Under the pieces are notes generated by a model. It ran no database searches and was not told the DNA's origin. It was given only the letters and a program-made list of their open reading frames with translations. A program made the position numbers and the translations under genes. Below are positions 34,478 through 44,163 of a stretch of 64,000 nt of DNA, piece by piece; position 1 is the first letter of the stretch, and each line of letters starts with the position of its first letter. The stretch is from positions 8,993 through 72,992 of the forward strand of contig JBMTQX010000009.1 of NCBI GenBank assembly GCA_049446715.1, given 5' to 3'. The stretch comes from Eutrophocola sp049446715 (GTDB lineage: Bacteria; Pseudomonadota; Gammaproteobacteria; Pseudomonadales; Pseudohongiellaceae).

Positions 34478-36376
34478 TTATATCTCTGCCAGGTTGCCGT
34501 ATTTCTCCAGCCAGACCTTGCGGTCGGCAGAGCGTTTCTTGGCCAGCAGCATGTCCATCAGGTCCTGGGTTTTCTTGGCCTGGTCGATGGTCAGCTGCAC
34601 CAGCCGGCGGGTGTCCTTGTTCATGGTGGTTTCACGCAGCTGAATAGGGTTCATCTCACCCAGGCCCTTGAAACGCTGCACGTTGGGTTTGCCCTTTTTC
34701 TTCTCGGCCACAATCATGTTGAGCACCCCGTTTTTCTCGTCTTCATCGAGGGCATAGTGCACTTCCTTGCCGATATCGATGCGGTACAGCGGTGGCATGG
34801 CCACGTAGATATGACCGGCCTCGACCAGGGCGGGAAAATGCTTCACGAACAGGGCGCTGAGCAGGGTGGCAATGTGCAGGCCGTCGGAGTCGGCATCAGC
34901 CAGGATGCAGATCTTGCCATAGCGCAGACCCTTGAGGTCACTGGAGCCGGGGTCCACGCCAATGGCGATGGAAATATCGTGTACTTCCTGGGAGGCCAGG
35001 ATTTCACCGGAGTCCACTTCCCAGGTATTGAGAATCTTGCCGCGCAGCGGCATCACCGCCTGCGTGACACGATCGCGCGCCTGCTTGGCAGAACCCCCTG
35101 CCGAATCACCCTCCACTAGGAACAGCTCACCGGAGTCGACGTCCTGGGTGGTACAGTCGGCGAGCTTGCCGGGCAGTGCCGGTCCGGCAGTCACCTTCTT
35201 GCGCACTACCTTCTTGCCTTCACGCATGCGGCTCTGGGCATTGTTGATGCACATCTCCGCAATCCTGACGGCTTCATCGGTGTGCTGGTTCAGCCACAAT
35301 CCGAAAGCGTCCTTGACCACGCCACCGATGAAGACGGCGCTCTGGCGGGAGGACAGTTTTTCCTTGGTCTGGCCGGCAAACTGCGGATCAATCATTTTGG
35401 CTGACAGGATGTAGGAACAGCGCTCCCAGATATCTTCCGAACTCAGCTTCACGCCGCGCGGCAACAGGTTGCGGAATTCACAGAATTCGCGGATGGCATC
35501 AATCATACCGGTACGAAAGCCATTCACATGCGTGCCACCCTGCATGGTGGGAATCAGGTTGACATAACTTTCGGTGACCAGTTCGCCACCTTCGGGCATC
35601 CACAGCACGGCCCAGTCGACCGCTTCGTCGTTAGCCTGCATGGCGCCTGTGAACGGTTCGTCAGGAATACGCTCATAGCCTTCGGTGGACTGCAGCAGGT
35701 AATCGGTGAGACCGTCCTGGAAACACCATTCCTGGCTTTGTGCCTTGTCTTCCTTGACCGTCTTGTCTTCGAAAATCATATGCAGGCCGGGACACAGTAC
35801 CGCCTTGGCGCGCAGGACATGGATCAGCCGCGGAATGGAAATGTTGGGAGAATCGAAATATTTGGGATCAGGCATGAAGATGACCGTGGTGCCGGTGTTA
35901 CGCTGGCCGACCTTGTCGATCACTTTCAGGCTGGTTTTCTTCTCGCCATTGGCAAAGGTCATCTGGTGCAGTTTGCCGTCACGCTTGACCTGAACTTCCA
36001 GGATACTGGAGAGGGCATTGACCACGGACACACCCACACCGTGCAGACCACCGGAAAACTTGTAGTTGTCACTGTTGAATTTGCCGCCCGCATGCAGCCG
36101 GGTCAGGATCAGCTCCACACCCGGGACTTTTTCTTCCGGGTGGACATCCACCGGCATGCCGCGGCCGTCGTCAGACACTTCCACACTGCCATCCTTGTTC
36201 AGGGTGACCTTGATGGTGCGGGCATGGCCGGCGAGGGCTTCGTCGACACTGTTGTCGACCACTTCCTGCACAAGGTGATTGGGACGGGTAGTATCGGTGT
36301 ACATGCCCGGGCGGCGCCGGACAGGATCCAGACCGGTCAATACTTCAATGGAACCGGAGGTATAGTCTTTGCTCAT
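34478..36376 (-). CDS. parE: DNA topoisomerase IV subunit B
   Basis: ATPase subunit of topoisomerase IV, 632 residues. A GHKL ATP-binding domain comes first (RRRPGMYTDTTRPNHLVQEVVDNSVDEALAGHA, SDDGRGMPVD, GGLHGVGVSVVNALS). The TOPRIM domain carries LVEGDSAGGSAKQARDR and PLRGKILNTW, with an acidic DADSDG metal site. Its start overlaps the stop of yqiA by four bases (36373-36376), so the two are translationally coupled. Confidence 0.97.
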   Translation of the reverse strand: MSKDYTSGSIEVLTGLDPVRRRPGMYTDTTRPNHLVQEVVDNSVDEALAGHARTIKVTLNKDGSVEVSDDGRGMPVDVHPEEKVPGVELILTRLHAGGKFNSDNYKFSGGLHGVGVSVVNALSSILEVQVKRDGKLHQMTFANGEKKTSLKVIDKVGQRNTGTTVIFMPDPKYFDSPNISIPRLIHVLRAKAVLCPGLHMIFEDKTVKEDKAQSQEWCFQDGLTDYLLQSTEGYERIPDEPFTGAMQANDEAVDWAVLWMPEGGELVTESYVNLIPTMQGGTHVNGFRTGMIDAIREFCEFRNLLPRGVKLSSEDIWERCSYILSAKMIDPQFAGQTKEKLSSRQSAVFIGGVVKDAFGLWLNQHTDEAVRIAEMCINNAQSRMREGKKVVRKKVTAGPALPGKLADCTTQDVDSGELFLVEGDSAGGSAKQARDRVTQAVMPLRGKILNTWEVDSGEILASQEVHDISIAIGVDPGSSDLKGLRYGKICILADADSDGLHIATLLSALFVKHFPALVEAGHIYVAMPPLYRIDIGKEVHYALDEDEKNGVLNMIVAEKKKGKPNVQRFKGLGEMNPIQLRETTMNKDTRRLVQLTIDQAKKTQDLMDMLLAKKRSADRKVWLEKYGNLAEI

Positions 36377-37047
36377 ACGTGCTGTGCTTTCCTTCCAGGG
36401 GAGTCGCTTGAGGTTTCTGGTTGCAGCGTGCTGACTGCTGCCAGGGTATCAGGTGCCAGTGTGCCGGTTTCGGCAAACTCGAGAATCGCCGGCAGCATGG
36501 CAGCAAAGCCTTCATACCGGTGGCTGCCACCTACCTGCACTACCTGCAGGGACTGCGCATAACGCGTAACGGCCAGCTGGTAATCCAGCACTTCATCACC
36601 GGTCTGCACCAGCAGCAGGAAATTCCCGGGTGATTGGATCGGGTTCACATCCAGGGTATCGAGAAATTCGGCATGGGCGCGGGTGAATTCATATTCCTCA
36701 CCGGTATAGAGGTTTTTCTGCGGACCGAGAAATTCCTCACCCAGGGTTTTCGCCGGCGATACCGCCGGATTGACCAGGGCGGCGCGGCAGCCATACTTTT
36801 CCGCCAGCCAGGTCGCGTAGTAACCACCCAGGGAACTGCCCACTAGGACATGGATGTGCTCACCCGCTTCCCGGATCAGGTCTTCAAGTTGCGCCAGCGC
36901 TTGCTGGGGATCATGGGACAGTGCCGGCACCGCCACCGCATAGTCAGGATGCTGGTGGCAGAAGTCGATAAAGTCTTGGGCTTTTGCAGAGGCCGGTGAG
37001 CTGTTGAATCCGTGTATGTAGAGAATAAGCGGCCGGCTCGAAGTCAT
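36373..37047 (-). CDS. yqiA: YqiA-like alpha/beta-hydrolase esterase
   Basis: A 224-residue alpha/beta-hydrolase. The oxyanion region ILYIHGFNSSPASAKAQ is at about 8-24, the nucleophile elbow GSSLGGYYATWLAEKYG at about 69-85, and the charge-relay Asp and His lie in TGDEVLDYQLA and GGSHRYEGF. E. coli YqiA is an esterase of unknown physiological substrate. The gene sits between cpdA and parE, the same order as in E. coli. The C-terminal 25 residues are low in complexity and extend past the usual end. Confidence 0.9.
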   Translation of the reverse strand: MTSSRPLILYIHGFNSSPASAKAQDFIDFCHQHPDYAVAVPALSHDPQQALAQLEDLIREAGEHIHVLVGSSLGGYYATWLAEKYGCRAALVNPAVSPAKTLGEEFLGPQKNLYTGEEYEFTRAHAEFLDTLDVNPIQSPGNFLLLVQTGDEVLDYQLAVTRYAQSLQVVQVGGSHRYEGFAAMLPAILEFAETGTLAPDTLAAVSTLQPETSSDSPGRKAQHV

Positions 37048-37098
37048 GCAGCAATTATACGATGCTTCGCCCCTGTAGGTGGAATGCTATTTGCCAAT

Positions 37099-37959
37099 TC
37101 AGCGGGAAATTTTGTGTTCTGCGCGCGCGGCCGGCTCAGTGCCGGTACTGCCGAAGTCGATGTTGTAGGTCTTTTCCGTGACACGTGCGACAGCGCTTTC
37201 GATACTGCCGTCAGGGTTGAGCTCAAGCCACCGATAACCGGGCTGGGCATCGTCCAGGGTGAACTCGTCATTCTCAGGATGAAACTGAATGCAGGTTGAC
37301 GGCGTGGCCATAATCTTGGCGCCGTTACGCATATCACTGAACTCCTGGTGGATATGACCATACAGGATGCCACGCACATGGGAATAACTGTCCAGTATCG
37401 AAAATAACTCATCGCTGTTTTTCAGGCAGTGCTGCTGCAGCCAGGCAGCTTTCACCGGGAGGCAGTTGTGATGAACACACACCAGCACATGGGAACCGCT
37501 GCGCTCACTGTCGGCAAGCTCCAGATCCAGATCAGCCAGTTCTTTCTGGTCGAGCAGGCCATAGACGTGACCCGGGACACGGGAATTGAGCATGATGATG
37601 CGCCAGCGGCCAAGTTGCGCTGAACGCTTCAGGTGGACACTGTTCTGATCCAGCGCCTGTTGCATGTGACTGCGGATATCGTGATTGCCGGGCAACCAGA
37701 GTTGCGGGGCTTGCAGTGGGGCCATGGCCTCCAGGAAATTATGGTAGGCCTGGATGCTGGTGTCTTGTGACAGGTCACCAGTGCACAGCAGCAGGTCGAT
37801 CTGTGACTGCTGTTCAGAGATCAGGTTGACGACATCACACAGAGAGTCAAACGTATTGAGGCCGTCAAAAAGCGTACTGCGATCGCCAAATAGATGGGAA
37901 TCCGTAATCTGGACAATCCTGTAGCTCTGGTTGTTATTGTTTGCCAGGACTTCAGCCAA
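37099..37959 (-). CDS. cpdA: 3',5'-cyclic-AMP phosphodiesterase
   Basis: Metallophosphoesterase of 286 residues that hydrolyses cAMP. Metal-ligand motifs appear in order: QITDSHLF (D20, H22), LLCTGDLSQD, LPGNHD, VCVHHN and GHIHQEFS. The length and N-terminal YRIVQITDSHLFGDRSTLFDG agree with CpdA. It is flanked by yqiA and yqiB, as in E. coli. The 224-base gap upstream, to yqiB, contains no recognisable gene. Confidence 0.94.
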   Translation of the reverse strand: MAEVLANNNNQSYRIVQITDSHLFGDRSTLFDGLNTFDSLCDVVNLISEQQSQIDLLLCTGDLSQDTSIQAYHNFLEAMAPLQAPQLWLPGNHDIRSHMQQALDQNSVHLKRSAQLGRWRIIMLNSRVPGHVYGLLDQKELADLDLELADSERSGSHVLVCVHHNCLPVKAAWLQQHCLKNSDELFSILDSYSHVRGILYGHIHQEFSDMRNGAKIMATPSTCIQFHPENDEFTLDDAQPGYRWLELNPDGSIESAVARVTEKTYNIDFGSTGTEPAARAEHKISR

Positions 37960-38183
37960 TGGTGGTCACTCCCTTAAAACATACCAGGCATCAAAAATCC
38001 ATCTGTCTGCCGCTTTGTGTAACACAGCCCCGCTCCCTTTTCTTCGCCTGCTCACCTGTTTGTTGCGTGCTTGCGTGCTGGCGCCTATTGGCCATTTGCA
38101 AGCCGCTCGCGGTCTGCTGTCCGCAGACGTCCTGATCACTAGCCAATCCGGCGGTATTCCGGATACTTACCCCAAGGGTTGCC

Positions 38184-38822
38184 TCAAGGGCATGACAGGC
38201 AGTTGAGCTGCAATTCAGCCGGATCACTCAACCCTTCATTTATGCACAGATTCAGCCATTCAGCCAAAAAAAGATTCAGTTGCTCCTTTTCGTCACTCTG
38301 GTACATGAACTGGTTGGGCACCGAGTAGATCGCCTTGAAGTAACGATGATTCTGGTAGCTGGTTACTTCGGCAGTCTTGGCATCATGGTATACACGAACC
38401 ATCATTTCCGGAGTGTGATACTGCACACACCTGCCCTTGCTGTCGTGATGCCCGTCAGAAACTGTGAAGTCGGTAGTCCCGGCAGCTTCCCTCTCGCTGG
38501 GGTTATTCCGGGGTTCGATGGTCTGTTCAGCAGGTGACTGCCCGATCAGGTCATGAGGCATCGCCTGGTCAACGGGCTGAAGATTATCCCGGGACAGCAA
38601 CTGCCTGATACGAATGGTACTGGTGTACTTGAAGTCTTCCTGCACTTCCAGGCAAACAAACACCTTTTCCTGATCACTGTCCGGTCCGAGATGAGGCAAT
38701 CCCACGATGCGGCGGCTAAGGGAACGGGTGCTCCCGAGCAACTTGAGAAGGCGGATGTAGTTGGCATCACAGACCGCCATCTGTTCACTCAAATCGATTG
38801 TGTAGGATTTTATTTTCATCAT
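38184..38822 (-). CDS. yqiB: YqiB-like (DUF1249) protein with internal insertion
   Basis: DUF1249 protein: LSEQMAVCDANYIRLLKLL (about 11-29) at the N-terminus and MMVRVYHDAKTAEVTSYQNHRYFKAIYSVPN, EKEQLNLFLAEWLNLCINEG at the C-terminus are the conserved blocks. At 212 residues it is clearly longer than the usual length of about 140-150: a polar insert of roughly 45 residues (about 85-130, including EQTIEPRNNPSEREAAG) sits in the middle. The function of the family is unknown. It is placed between cpdA and nudF as in E. coli. Confidence 0.88.
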   Translation of the reverse strand: MMKIKSYTIDLSEQMAVCDANYIRLLKLLGSTRSLSRRIVGLPHLGPDSDQEKVFVCLEVQEDFKYTSTIRIRQLLSRDNLQPVDQAMPHDLIGQSPAEQTIEPRNNPSEREAAGTTDFTVSDGHHDSKGRCVQYHTPEMMVRVYHDAKTAEVTSYQNHRYFKAIYSVPNQFMYQSDEKEQLNLFLAEWLNLCINEGLSDPAELQLNCLSCP

Positions 38823-38931
38823 TATTGGCCGGTGTGATTCGACCTCGGTTGCGTTGTTGTCAGTGGGCTTTTCGGTTTCGCGCTTGCTGTATTCTCGTTC
38901 AGGTGTGCTCTTGCGGGCTTCTCCGGCCTGT

Positions 38932-39588
38932 TCACTGTGCCAGTGACTGCCTGACGTCTTCGAGATTCAGCGCCAGCCATTGCAGCGCAATGATACTCAT
39001 GGCGTTGTCGATGTGGCCAGTGATGATCGCCTCGCTGGCTTCTTCGCGACTCAGGATAACGACGCGGATATCTTCGTGTTCTTCCGCCAGGCCAAATACG
39101 TTGTCAGGCTGACGGGCCACCCGTGAAGCATCAAAGCGGGCACAGTAAAGATGCATGTACTCTGTACTGCTGCCAGGACTGAGATAGTAGTTGGTGATCG
39201 GGAGCAGCCTGTCGCCGGCGGTGCTGATATCGACATTGGCTTCTTCACGAGTTTCACGGACTGCCACCTGTTCAGGCGATTCCCCGGTGTCGATCAGACC
39301 GGCTACCAGTTCCAGTTTCCAGGGCCCGCCTGCGGCCTCCAGGCAACCCACGCGAAATTGCTCAACCAAAAGCACCATATCCAATTCAGGGTCATATAAC
39401 AAGACGCCCACACCGGGCACGCGTCGCACAACTTCACGGGTTACCGCACCACTCCAGCCGCCATTGAAAAAACGGTGCTTGAGCGTCATCCGGTCCAGAC
39501 TCAGAAAGCCGGCATGGGTTTGAGTGCAGTCGCTGATCTCAACATCCTGACGCGAAAAGGCTGGCGTCAGCAAGGGATTTTGTTTCAC
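38932..39588 (-). CDS. nudF: ADP-ribose pyrophosphatase (Nudix)
   Basis: A 218-residue Nudix hydrolase that splits ADP-ribose into AMP and ribose-5-phosphate. The Nudix box is GLIDTGESPEQVAVRETREE with the tail ANV, where the usual Gly of the final GxU position is Asn. The upstream segment VVRRVPGVGVLLYDPELDMVLLVEQFRVG matches NudF. It is the last gene of the parE-cpdA-yqiB-nudF group on the minus strand and is divergent from tolC. Confidence 0.93.
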   Translation of the reverse strand: MKQNPLLTPAFSRQDVEISDCTQTHAGFLSLDRMTLKHRFFNGGWSGAVTREVVRRVPGVGVLLYDPELDMVLLVEQFRVGCLEAAGGPWKLELVAGLIDTGESPEQVAVRETREEANVDISTAGDRLLPITNYYLSPGSSTEYMHLYCARFDASRVARQPDNVFGLAEEHEDIRVVILSREEASEAIITGHIDNAMSIIALQWLALNLEDVRQSLAQ

Positions 39589-40183
39589 GTTATTACCTCG
39601 TCATGGGGCTGGAATAGGGTGTTGTTTACGACAGCATACAGGAAGGTCGCTGCCGGGTTTACGGCAATTCTTTGCTACAATGCAGCAGCCTCGACCGGCC
39701 TAAAATGCCGGCACTTTTCGATGTACCCGATGACGGTACGATGCACGAACATCCGTCGAGCGATAGTGAAACGAAAGTGAAACGACGCTTAAGTGTTACT
39801 CGACTATTGAATGGGAAGGTGAAGCCCGTGCCGCAATACCGATCAGACAGCACCGCTCAGACAACGGCATGGCTGGTCCACACGCATTGGGTTTGCGTAA
39901 AACCGGCATCGGCGAGGCAGGCCAGGGGCTGCGCACTGCGGAAACACAACCGTCATTCGAAGCATGGCGGCAAGACAAAAAGCCCTGCTACCCCCGGGAG
40001 TACTTGACAGAAAGTGGAAAAGAAAAGAAACTGACTGACCAGTCAGTCAACGATGGTGCCGGAATTTTGTTGCCGGCCAGACCCTCTGTAAAATTTAACT
40101 TTTCACTTATCTTTCAATACGTTGAATACAGGCCTGCCAGAGGGACCCCAACAGGTCAGTCACGATTTGTAATGGAGAAAATC
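39589..40183. other. nudF-tolC intergenic region
   Basis: Nearly 600 bases without a recognised gene. It contains a TACAAT -10-like box (39676-39681), a small CCGGC/GCCGG hairpin just after it, a consensus TTGACA (40004-40009), a TetR-type palindrome (40032-40049) and a possible second promoter TTGTTG with TAAAAT (40067-40072, 40089-40094). A plus-strand frame opening at the ATG near 39705 (about 100 codons) has no family resemblance and was not called. Confidence 0.55.
40032..40049 (+). promoter_or_regulatory. TetR-type operator upstream of tolC
   Basis: TGACTGAC-CA-GTCAGTCA is a perfect 8-bp inverted repeat with a 2-base centre, a form common for TetR/AcrR-family operators. It lies 23 bases after a consensus TTGACA box and about 135 bases before the tolC start. 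No TetR-family gene is in the window. Confidence 0.65.
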
Positions 40184-41545
40184 ATGGGAAATTTACGCGC
40201 TTGTCGTCCGGCAGTCGCTCTTGCCAGTTGCGTGACAGCCGTCCTGCTCGCGCTCCCCATCAACAGTGCCCGTGCCGACGACCTGGCCGGTATCTTTGAT
40301 CTGGCCGTGAATAACGACCCGGAAATCCGCCAGGCTCGCGCCAACTTCAATGCGGCCCACACCACAGTGGACCAGGGCCGCTCTTTCCTGTTGCCCCGTG
40401 TCACGCTGAATGGGTCGACCTCCCGCGATACTGCCGGACCTGCTGTCGACACGGCATTTGGTTCCGCGCACAGTTTTGAGAACGGCTTCAACACCAAGGG
40501 ATACAGCCTGAACATCAGCCAGGCGCTGCTGAATTTCGAGGCCTGGTACGCCTTCCAGTCTGCAAAGCAAACCGACCTGCAGGCCGCTGCCAACCTGGCC
40601 CAGGCGGAACAGCAGCTGATCCTAAAAGTCGCGACCGCGTACTTCAATGTGTTGCGTTCACAGGACAACCTCGCCTCTTTCCGTGCCGAGGAAGATGCCG
40701 CTTCCCGCGTGCTGGAACAGACCCGCGAGCGTTTTGAAGTGGGCCTGATTCCGATCACCGATGTCTATGACAGCCAGGCCAATGCCGACCTGGCCCGGGT
40801 CAATCGCCTGGTGGAAGAAAACAACCTGAACCAGGCCCTGGAAGCATTGGAAGCCATCACCGGCCGCGCCCATAGCGACCTGGAATCGCTGAGCACCGAA
40901 TTTCCGATCGAGTCACTGGCACCGGAAACCCTGGAAGACTGGGTCAACCTGGCCATGGGCAACAACCTGGCCATCAAGGCCGCAGAACATGATTTCGAAG
41001 CCAAGAAAGAAGATGCCAGATCTGCCCGCGCCGCGATGTTTCCGACCCTGGAGATCAACGCCGGCTATGGCTGGAATCAGTCTGCCAACCAGTTCAGCTT
41101 CTTTCCGGGCATCGCCTCTGAGCGCACCAACATCACCCTCAATTTCACCTATCCCCTTTTTGCCGGTGGCCTCAATGCCGCCCGCAAGCGTCAGGCATAC
41201 TACACCCGCGATGCCAGTGAAGAAGCGTTGCTGAAAACCGAACGCGACAGTACACAAAGTACCCGCAACAGCTATCGCAGTGTCGAAACCGATGTCCTGG
41301 CTGTTCAGGCTCGGGCGCAGGCCATCGTCTCTGCCGAAAGTGCTCTGGAAGCCACCGAAGTGGGCGCTGAAGTCGGTACACGTAATGTGGTGGACGTGGT
41401 GCTAGCGCAGCGCACCCTGTTCCAGGCGCGTCGGGATTATGCCAATGCCCGGTACAACTACGTCATCAATACCCTCAACCTGAAACAGGCGGCAGGCATC
41501 CTCAATCCGCAGGACATCATCGACCTCAACAACTGGCTGGAGTGA
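40184..41545 (+). CDS. tolC: Outer membrane channel TolC family protein
   Basis: Trimeric outer-membrane exit duct of type I secretion and multidrug efflux pumps. From the ATG at 40184 the product is 453 residues, with a signal peptide ending in NSARA (about residue 30). Two repeated alpha-helical/beta-barrel halves follow: LAVNNDPEIRQARANFNAA, ALLNFEAWYAFQSAK, LEQTRERFEVGLIPITDVYDSQA, then LNFTYPLFAGGLNAARKRQA and EVGTRNVVDVVLAQRTLFQARRDY. The ATG at 40184 is preferred over 40172 because GGAGA lies six bases before it. Its position after nudF matches E. coli. Confidence 0.94.
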   Translation: MGNLRACRPAVALASCVTAVLLALPINSARADDLAGIFDLAVNNDPEIRQARANFNAAHTTVDQGRSFLLPRVTLNGSTSRDTAGPAVDTAFGSAHSFENGFNTKGYSLNISQALLNFEAWYAFQSAKQTDLQAAANLAQAEQQLILKVATAYFNVLRSQDNLASFRAEEDAASRVLEQTRERFEVGLIPITDVYDSQANADLARVNRLVEENNLNQALEALEAITGRAHSDLESLSTEFPIESLAPETLEDWVNLAMGNNLAIKAAEHDFEAKKEDARSARAAMFPTLEINAGYGWNQSANQFSFFPGIASERTNITLNFTYPLFAGGLNAARKRQAYYTRDASEEALLKTERDSTQSTRNSYRSVETDVLAVQARAQAIVSAESALEATEVGAEVGTRNVVDVVLAQRTLFQARRDYANARYNYVINTLNLKQAAGILNPQDIIDLNNWLE

Positions 41546-41572
41546 TCCGGCCGTTGCTGGCCAGGGTCTGCC

Positions 41573-42883
41573 TCAGCCAGCAGACGCATCAGCAACAGGC
41601 GGCGCTTCCAGCAACCTGTTGATGATGCCGAGGTTGCGGGCAGTCGCCCCCTGGTTAGCCTGCACCGCCCGGGCAGCAGCATCCCCCATGGCATGACGCC
41701 GTGCTGGGTCCGCGAGCAGCGCATTGACAGTGGTGGCAAGTTCATCAACATCCGCCACAATTTGTTGCCCGCCAGCGGCCACCAACCCGTCACTGACAGC
41801 CTGGAAATTGAACCGGGAAGGTCCGGTAATCACGGGCAGCCCCATGGCGGCCGGTTCAATGATGTTCTGGCATCCGGTGTTCACCAGCGACCCGCCGACA
41901 AATGCCAAGTCCGAGAGTCCCAAGTAGTAATGCATTTCCCCCATCGAATCACCAATGAAGACATGATCGTCTGCCAGGGGCAGCGAATCGCGACTGCGGC
42001 GGGCAACCCGGAAGCCGGCTTTTCCTGCCAGCGCAGCCACACTGTCAAAACGCTCGGGATGGCGCGGCACAAGGATCAGTAAGGTTTGCGGATTGGCGGC
42101 AAGGACCTGGCGAAATGCCGCCAGGACCTTTTCATCTTCGCTGTCGCCATCCAGCACACGCGTGCTGGCGGCAATCATGACCGGACGCCCGGCCAAACCC
42201 TGTTTGTCTGTTCGCGCCTGTGCCAACTGGTCCCGGTGCAATGGCATGTCGTACTTCATGCTGCCGGCCACCTCGATCTTGTTTGGGCTGGCGCCGAGAG
42301 CTTGCAGACGATGGCTGTCCTCATCCGACTGGGCCGTGATGGCATCGAACTGCTCCAGCATGGTTCGGGCCAGGCCCTTGATGGCGCCATAGTTCTTTTG
42401 TGATTTTTCCGACAGCCGGGCATTGGCCAGCAGCAGCCTGATGTTTCTGCGCTGGCAACTGTGTATGAGGTTTGGCCACCACTCTGTTTCCATGATCACC
42501 ACCAGGCGCGGTGCAAAGCGGTCGAGAAAACGGTTGATAGGACCGGGCATGTCATAGGGCAGGTAAACGTGCTGCACACTGTCGGCCAGCAGCGCAGTGA
42601 CGCGGGCCGACCCAGTCGGCGTGGTGGTCGTCACGAGAATTTTTAATGCCGGATGATGTGCCTGCAACTGCCTGATCAGGGGTACGGTCGCATGCACCTC
42701 CCCGACCGATACGGCATGGAACATGATGTCGACCGGCTGCTCAACGGCCGGGTTGTCATACAGCGCAAAGCGTTCACGCCAACGCTGGCGATAATCCGGT
42801 GCGCGCCGCGAACGCCACCACAACCTGCCCAGTAAAGCAGGCGTGGCGAGATAAAAAAGAGTGGAGTAGAAAAAACGGTTCAC
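41573..42883 (-). CDS. waaA: Kdo transferase (3-deoxy-D-manno-octulosonate-lipid A transferase)
   Basis: Inner-membrane GT30 glycosyltransferase that adds Kdo residues to lipid IVA. The N-terminal anchor MNRFFYSTLFYLATPALLGRLWW is followed by FHAVSVGEVHATVPLIRQL, ILVTTTTPTGS, METEWWPNLIHSCQRRNI and the C-terminal GGSLVNTGCQNIIEPAAMGLPVITGP. Its 436 residues are normal. It is convergent with tolC (27 bases apart) and begins the lipopolysaccharide region of the window. Confidence 0.96.
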   Translation of the reverse strand: MNRFFYSTLFYLATPALLGRLWWRSRRAPDYRQRWRERFALYDNPAVEQPVDIMFHAVSVGEVHATVPLIRQLQAHHPALKILVTTTTPTGSARVTALLADSVQHVYLPYDMPGPINRFLDRFAPRLVVIMETEWWPNLIHSCQRRNIRLLLANARLSEKSQKNYGAIKGLARTMLEQFDAITAQSDEDSHRLQALGASPNKIEVAGSMKYDMPLHRDQLAQARTDKQGLAGRPVMIAASTRVLDGDSEDEKVLAAFRQVLAANPQTLLILVPRHPERFDSVAALAGKAGFRVARRSRDSLPLADDHVFIGDSMGEMHYYLGLSDLAFVGGSLVNTGCQNIIEPAAMGLPVITGPSRFNFQAVSDGLVAAGGQQIVADVDELATTVNALLADPARRHAMGDAAARAVQANQGATARNLGIINRLLEAPPVADASAG

Positions 42884-42967
42884 GCAGGCTGGCGTCGGAT
42901 CAATGCCGGTAGAATTCAGGTTAATCGTTTATACTGTCACGCTTTCCCGTTGCGCACAAACTCCCCT

Positions 42968-44161
42968 ATGGCACATACCCGGACCCTGAAAACAGATGCC
43001 CTGATATTCGGTGGCGGTGTAGCCGGTCTCTGGATACTGAACCGCCTGCGCCAGGCCGGCTATAACGCCTGGCTGTTTGAACAGGATCGGCTCGGCACCG
43101 GCCAAACCATCGCCAGTCAGGGCATTATCCACAGTGGTCTGAAATACGTGCATGACGGCTCACTCAACAAAGCGGCCGTCGCCATCGCCGACATGCCACA
43201 GCGCTGGCGTGATTGTCTCGCCGGTACTGGCGAGATCGATTTGTCGGAAACGCGGGTGTTATCGGAACACTACTATATGCTGCCGCGGGCTTCCTGGCGC
43301 GCGCGCCTGCTGTCCTTTCTGGGTAGCAAGGCCCTGGCATCACGGACCGAGAGTGTAAAGGCTCAGGATTACCCACCCCTGTTTGCCGGGCAGACGCGCA
43401 GCCCGCTGTACCGGCTCGATGATTTCGTGGTCGATGTCCCTTCCCTGCTCCAGACCCTCAGTGACCGGCAGGCCAGTGCGGTATTCAGCATCAACTGGGA
43501 CCAGGCGCGACTTACGTGCACCGACAAGGGCGATGTGGATGCGCTGGTCCTGGCTGACGACACACGTATCGAAGCCTCCCGATATATCTTTTGCTGTGGC
43601 AGCGGCAACGCAGCACTGCTCAGCCAGTTTGGCATTACCGCGCCCGCCATGCAGAAGCGGCCTTTGCAACAGGTGATGGTCCGGCACACTATTGACACGC
43701 CGGCTTTTGTGCATTGTGTTTCCAGCAGCATCGACCTGACACCGGAGCTGACCATCACGACTCACCGCAACAGCGCTGGACAACCGTTGTGGTACCTCGG
43801 TGGTCGCCTGGCCGAAAACGGTGTCGGCAAAAGCACTGACGTCCTGATCGGGGAAGCCCGCGCGGCACTGGAAACCCTGCTGCCCTGGTGTGACTTTTCC
43901 GCCGCAGCCTGGGGTACGCTGTCTGTTGACCGGGCCGAACTGCAGCAGCCCGATGGCCGCCGCCCCGAACATGGCAGCCTGTCGAATCATGGCAACGTCG
44001 CCGTATGCTGGCCCACCAAGCTGACCCTGTCACCGGCCCTGGCTGATGCTGTACTCGCTCATTTTGATACGGCCGGGATAAAGCCCCTGCCGGATAATGC
44101 CGTGCCCCCTGCGGGTCTGACCCGCCCCGCTGTTGCCGCCACCCCGTGGGAGTCGTTGTAG
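42968..44161 (+). CDS. FAD-dependent oxidoreductase (DAO/GlpA-like)
   Basis: A 397-residue FAD protein. The dinucleotide-binding GGGVAGLWILNRLRQAGYNAWLFEQD at about 12-37 and the substrate-side TIASQGIIHSGLKY resemble glycerol-3-phosphate dehydrogenase/D-amino-acid-oxidase family members. The ATG at 42968 is used; a TTG 18 bases upstream is less likely. The substrate is unknown. It is followed two bases later by an aldo/keto reductase gene, a pairing also seen in P. aeruginosa next to waaA, so the two probably act together. Confidence 0.82.
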   Translation: MAHTRTLKTDALIFGGGVAGLWILNRLRQAGYNAWLFEQDRLGTGQTIASQGIIHSGLKYVHDGSLNKAAVAIADMPQRWRDCLAGTGEIDLSETRVLSEHYYMLPRASWRARLLSFLGSKALASRTESVKAQDYPPLFAGQTRSPLYRLDDFVVDVPSLLQTLSDRQASAVFSINWDQARLTCTDKGDVDALVLADDTRIEASRYIFCCGSGNAALLSQFGITAPAMQKRPLQQVMVRHTIDTPAFVHCVSSSIDLTPELTITTHRNSAGQPLWYLGGRLAENGVGKSTDVLIGEARAALETLLPWCDFSAAAWGTLSVDRAELQQPDGRRPEHGSLSNHGNVAVCWPTKLTLSPALADAVLAHFDTAGIKPLPDNAVPPAGLTRPAVAATPWESL

Positions 44162-44163
44162 CC

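Noticed and set aside
39672..40007. 111-codon plus-strand ORF upstream of tolC
   Set aside because: Low-complexity basic sequence without homology; overlaps promoter-like elements. Mentioned under the intergenic region only.
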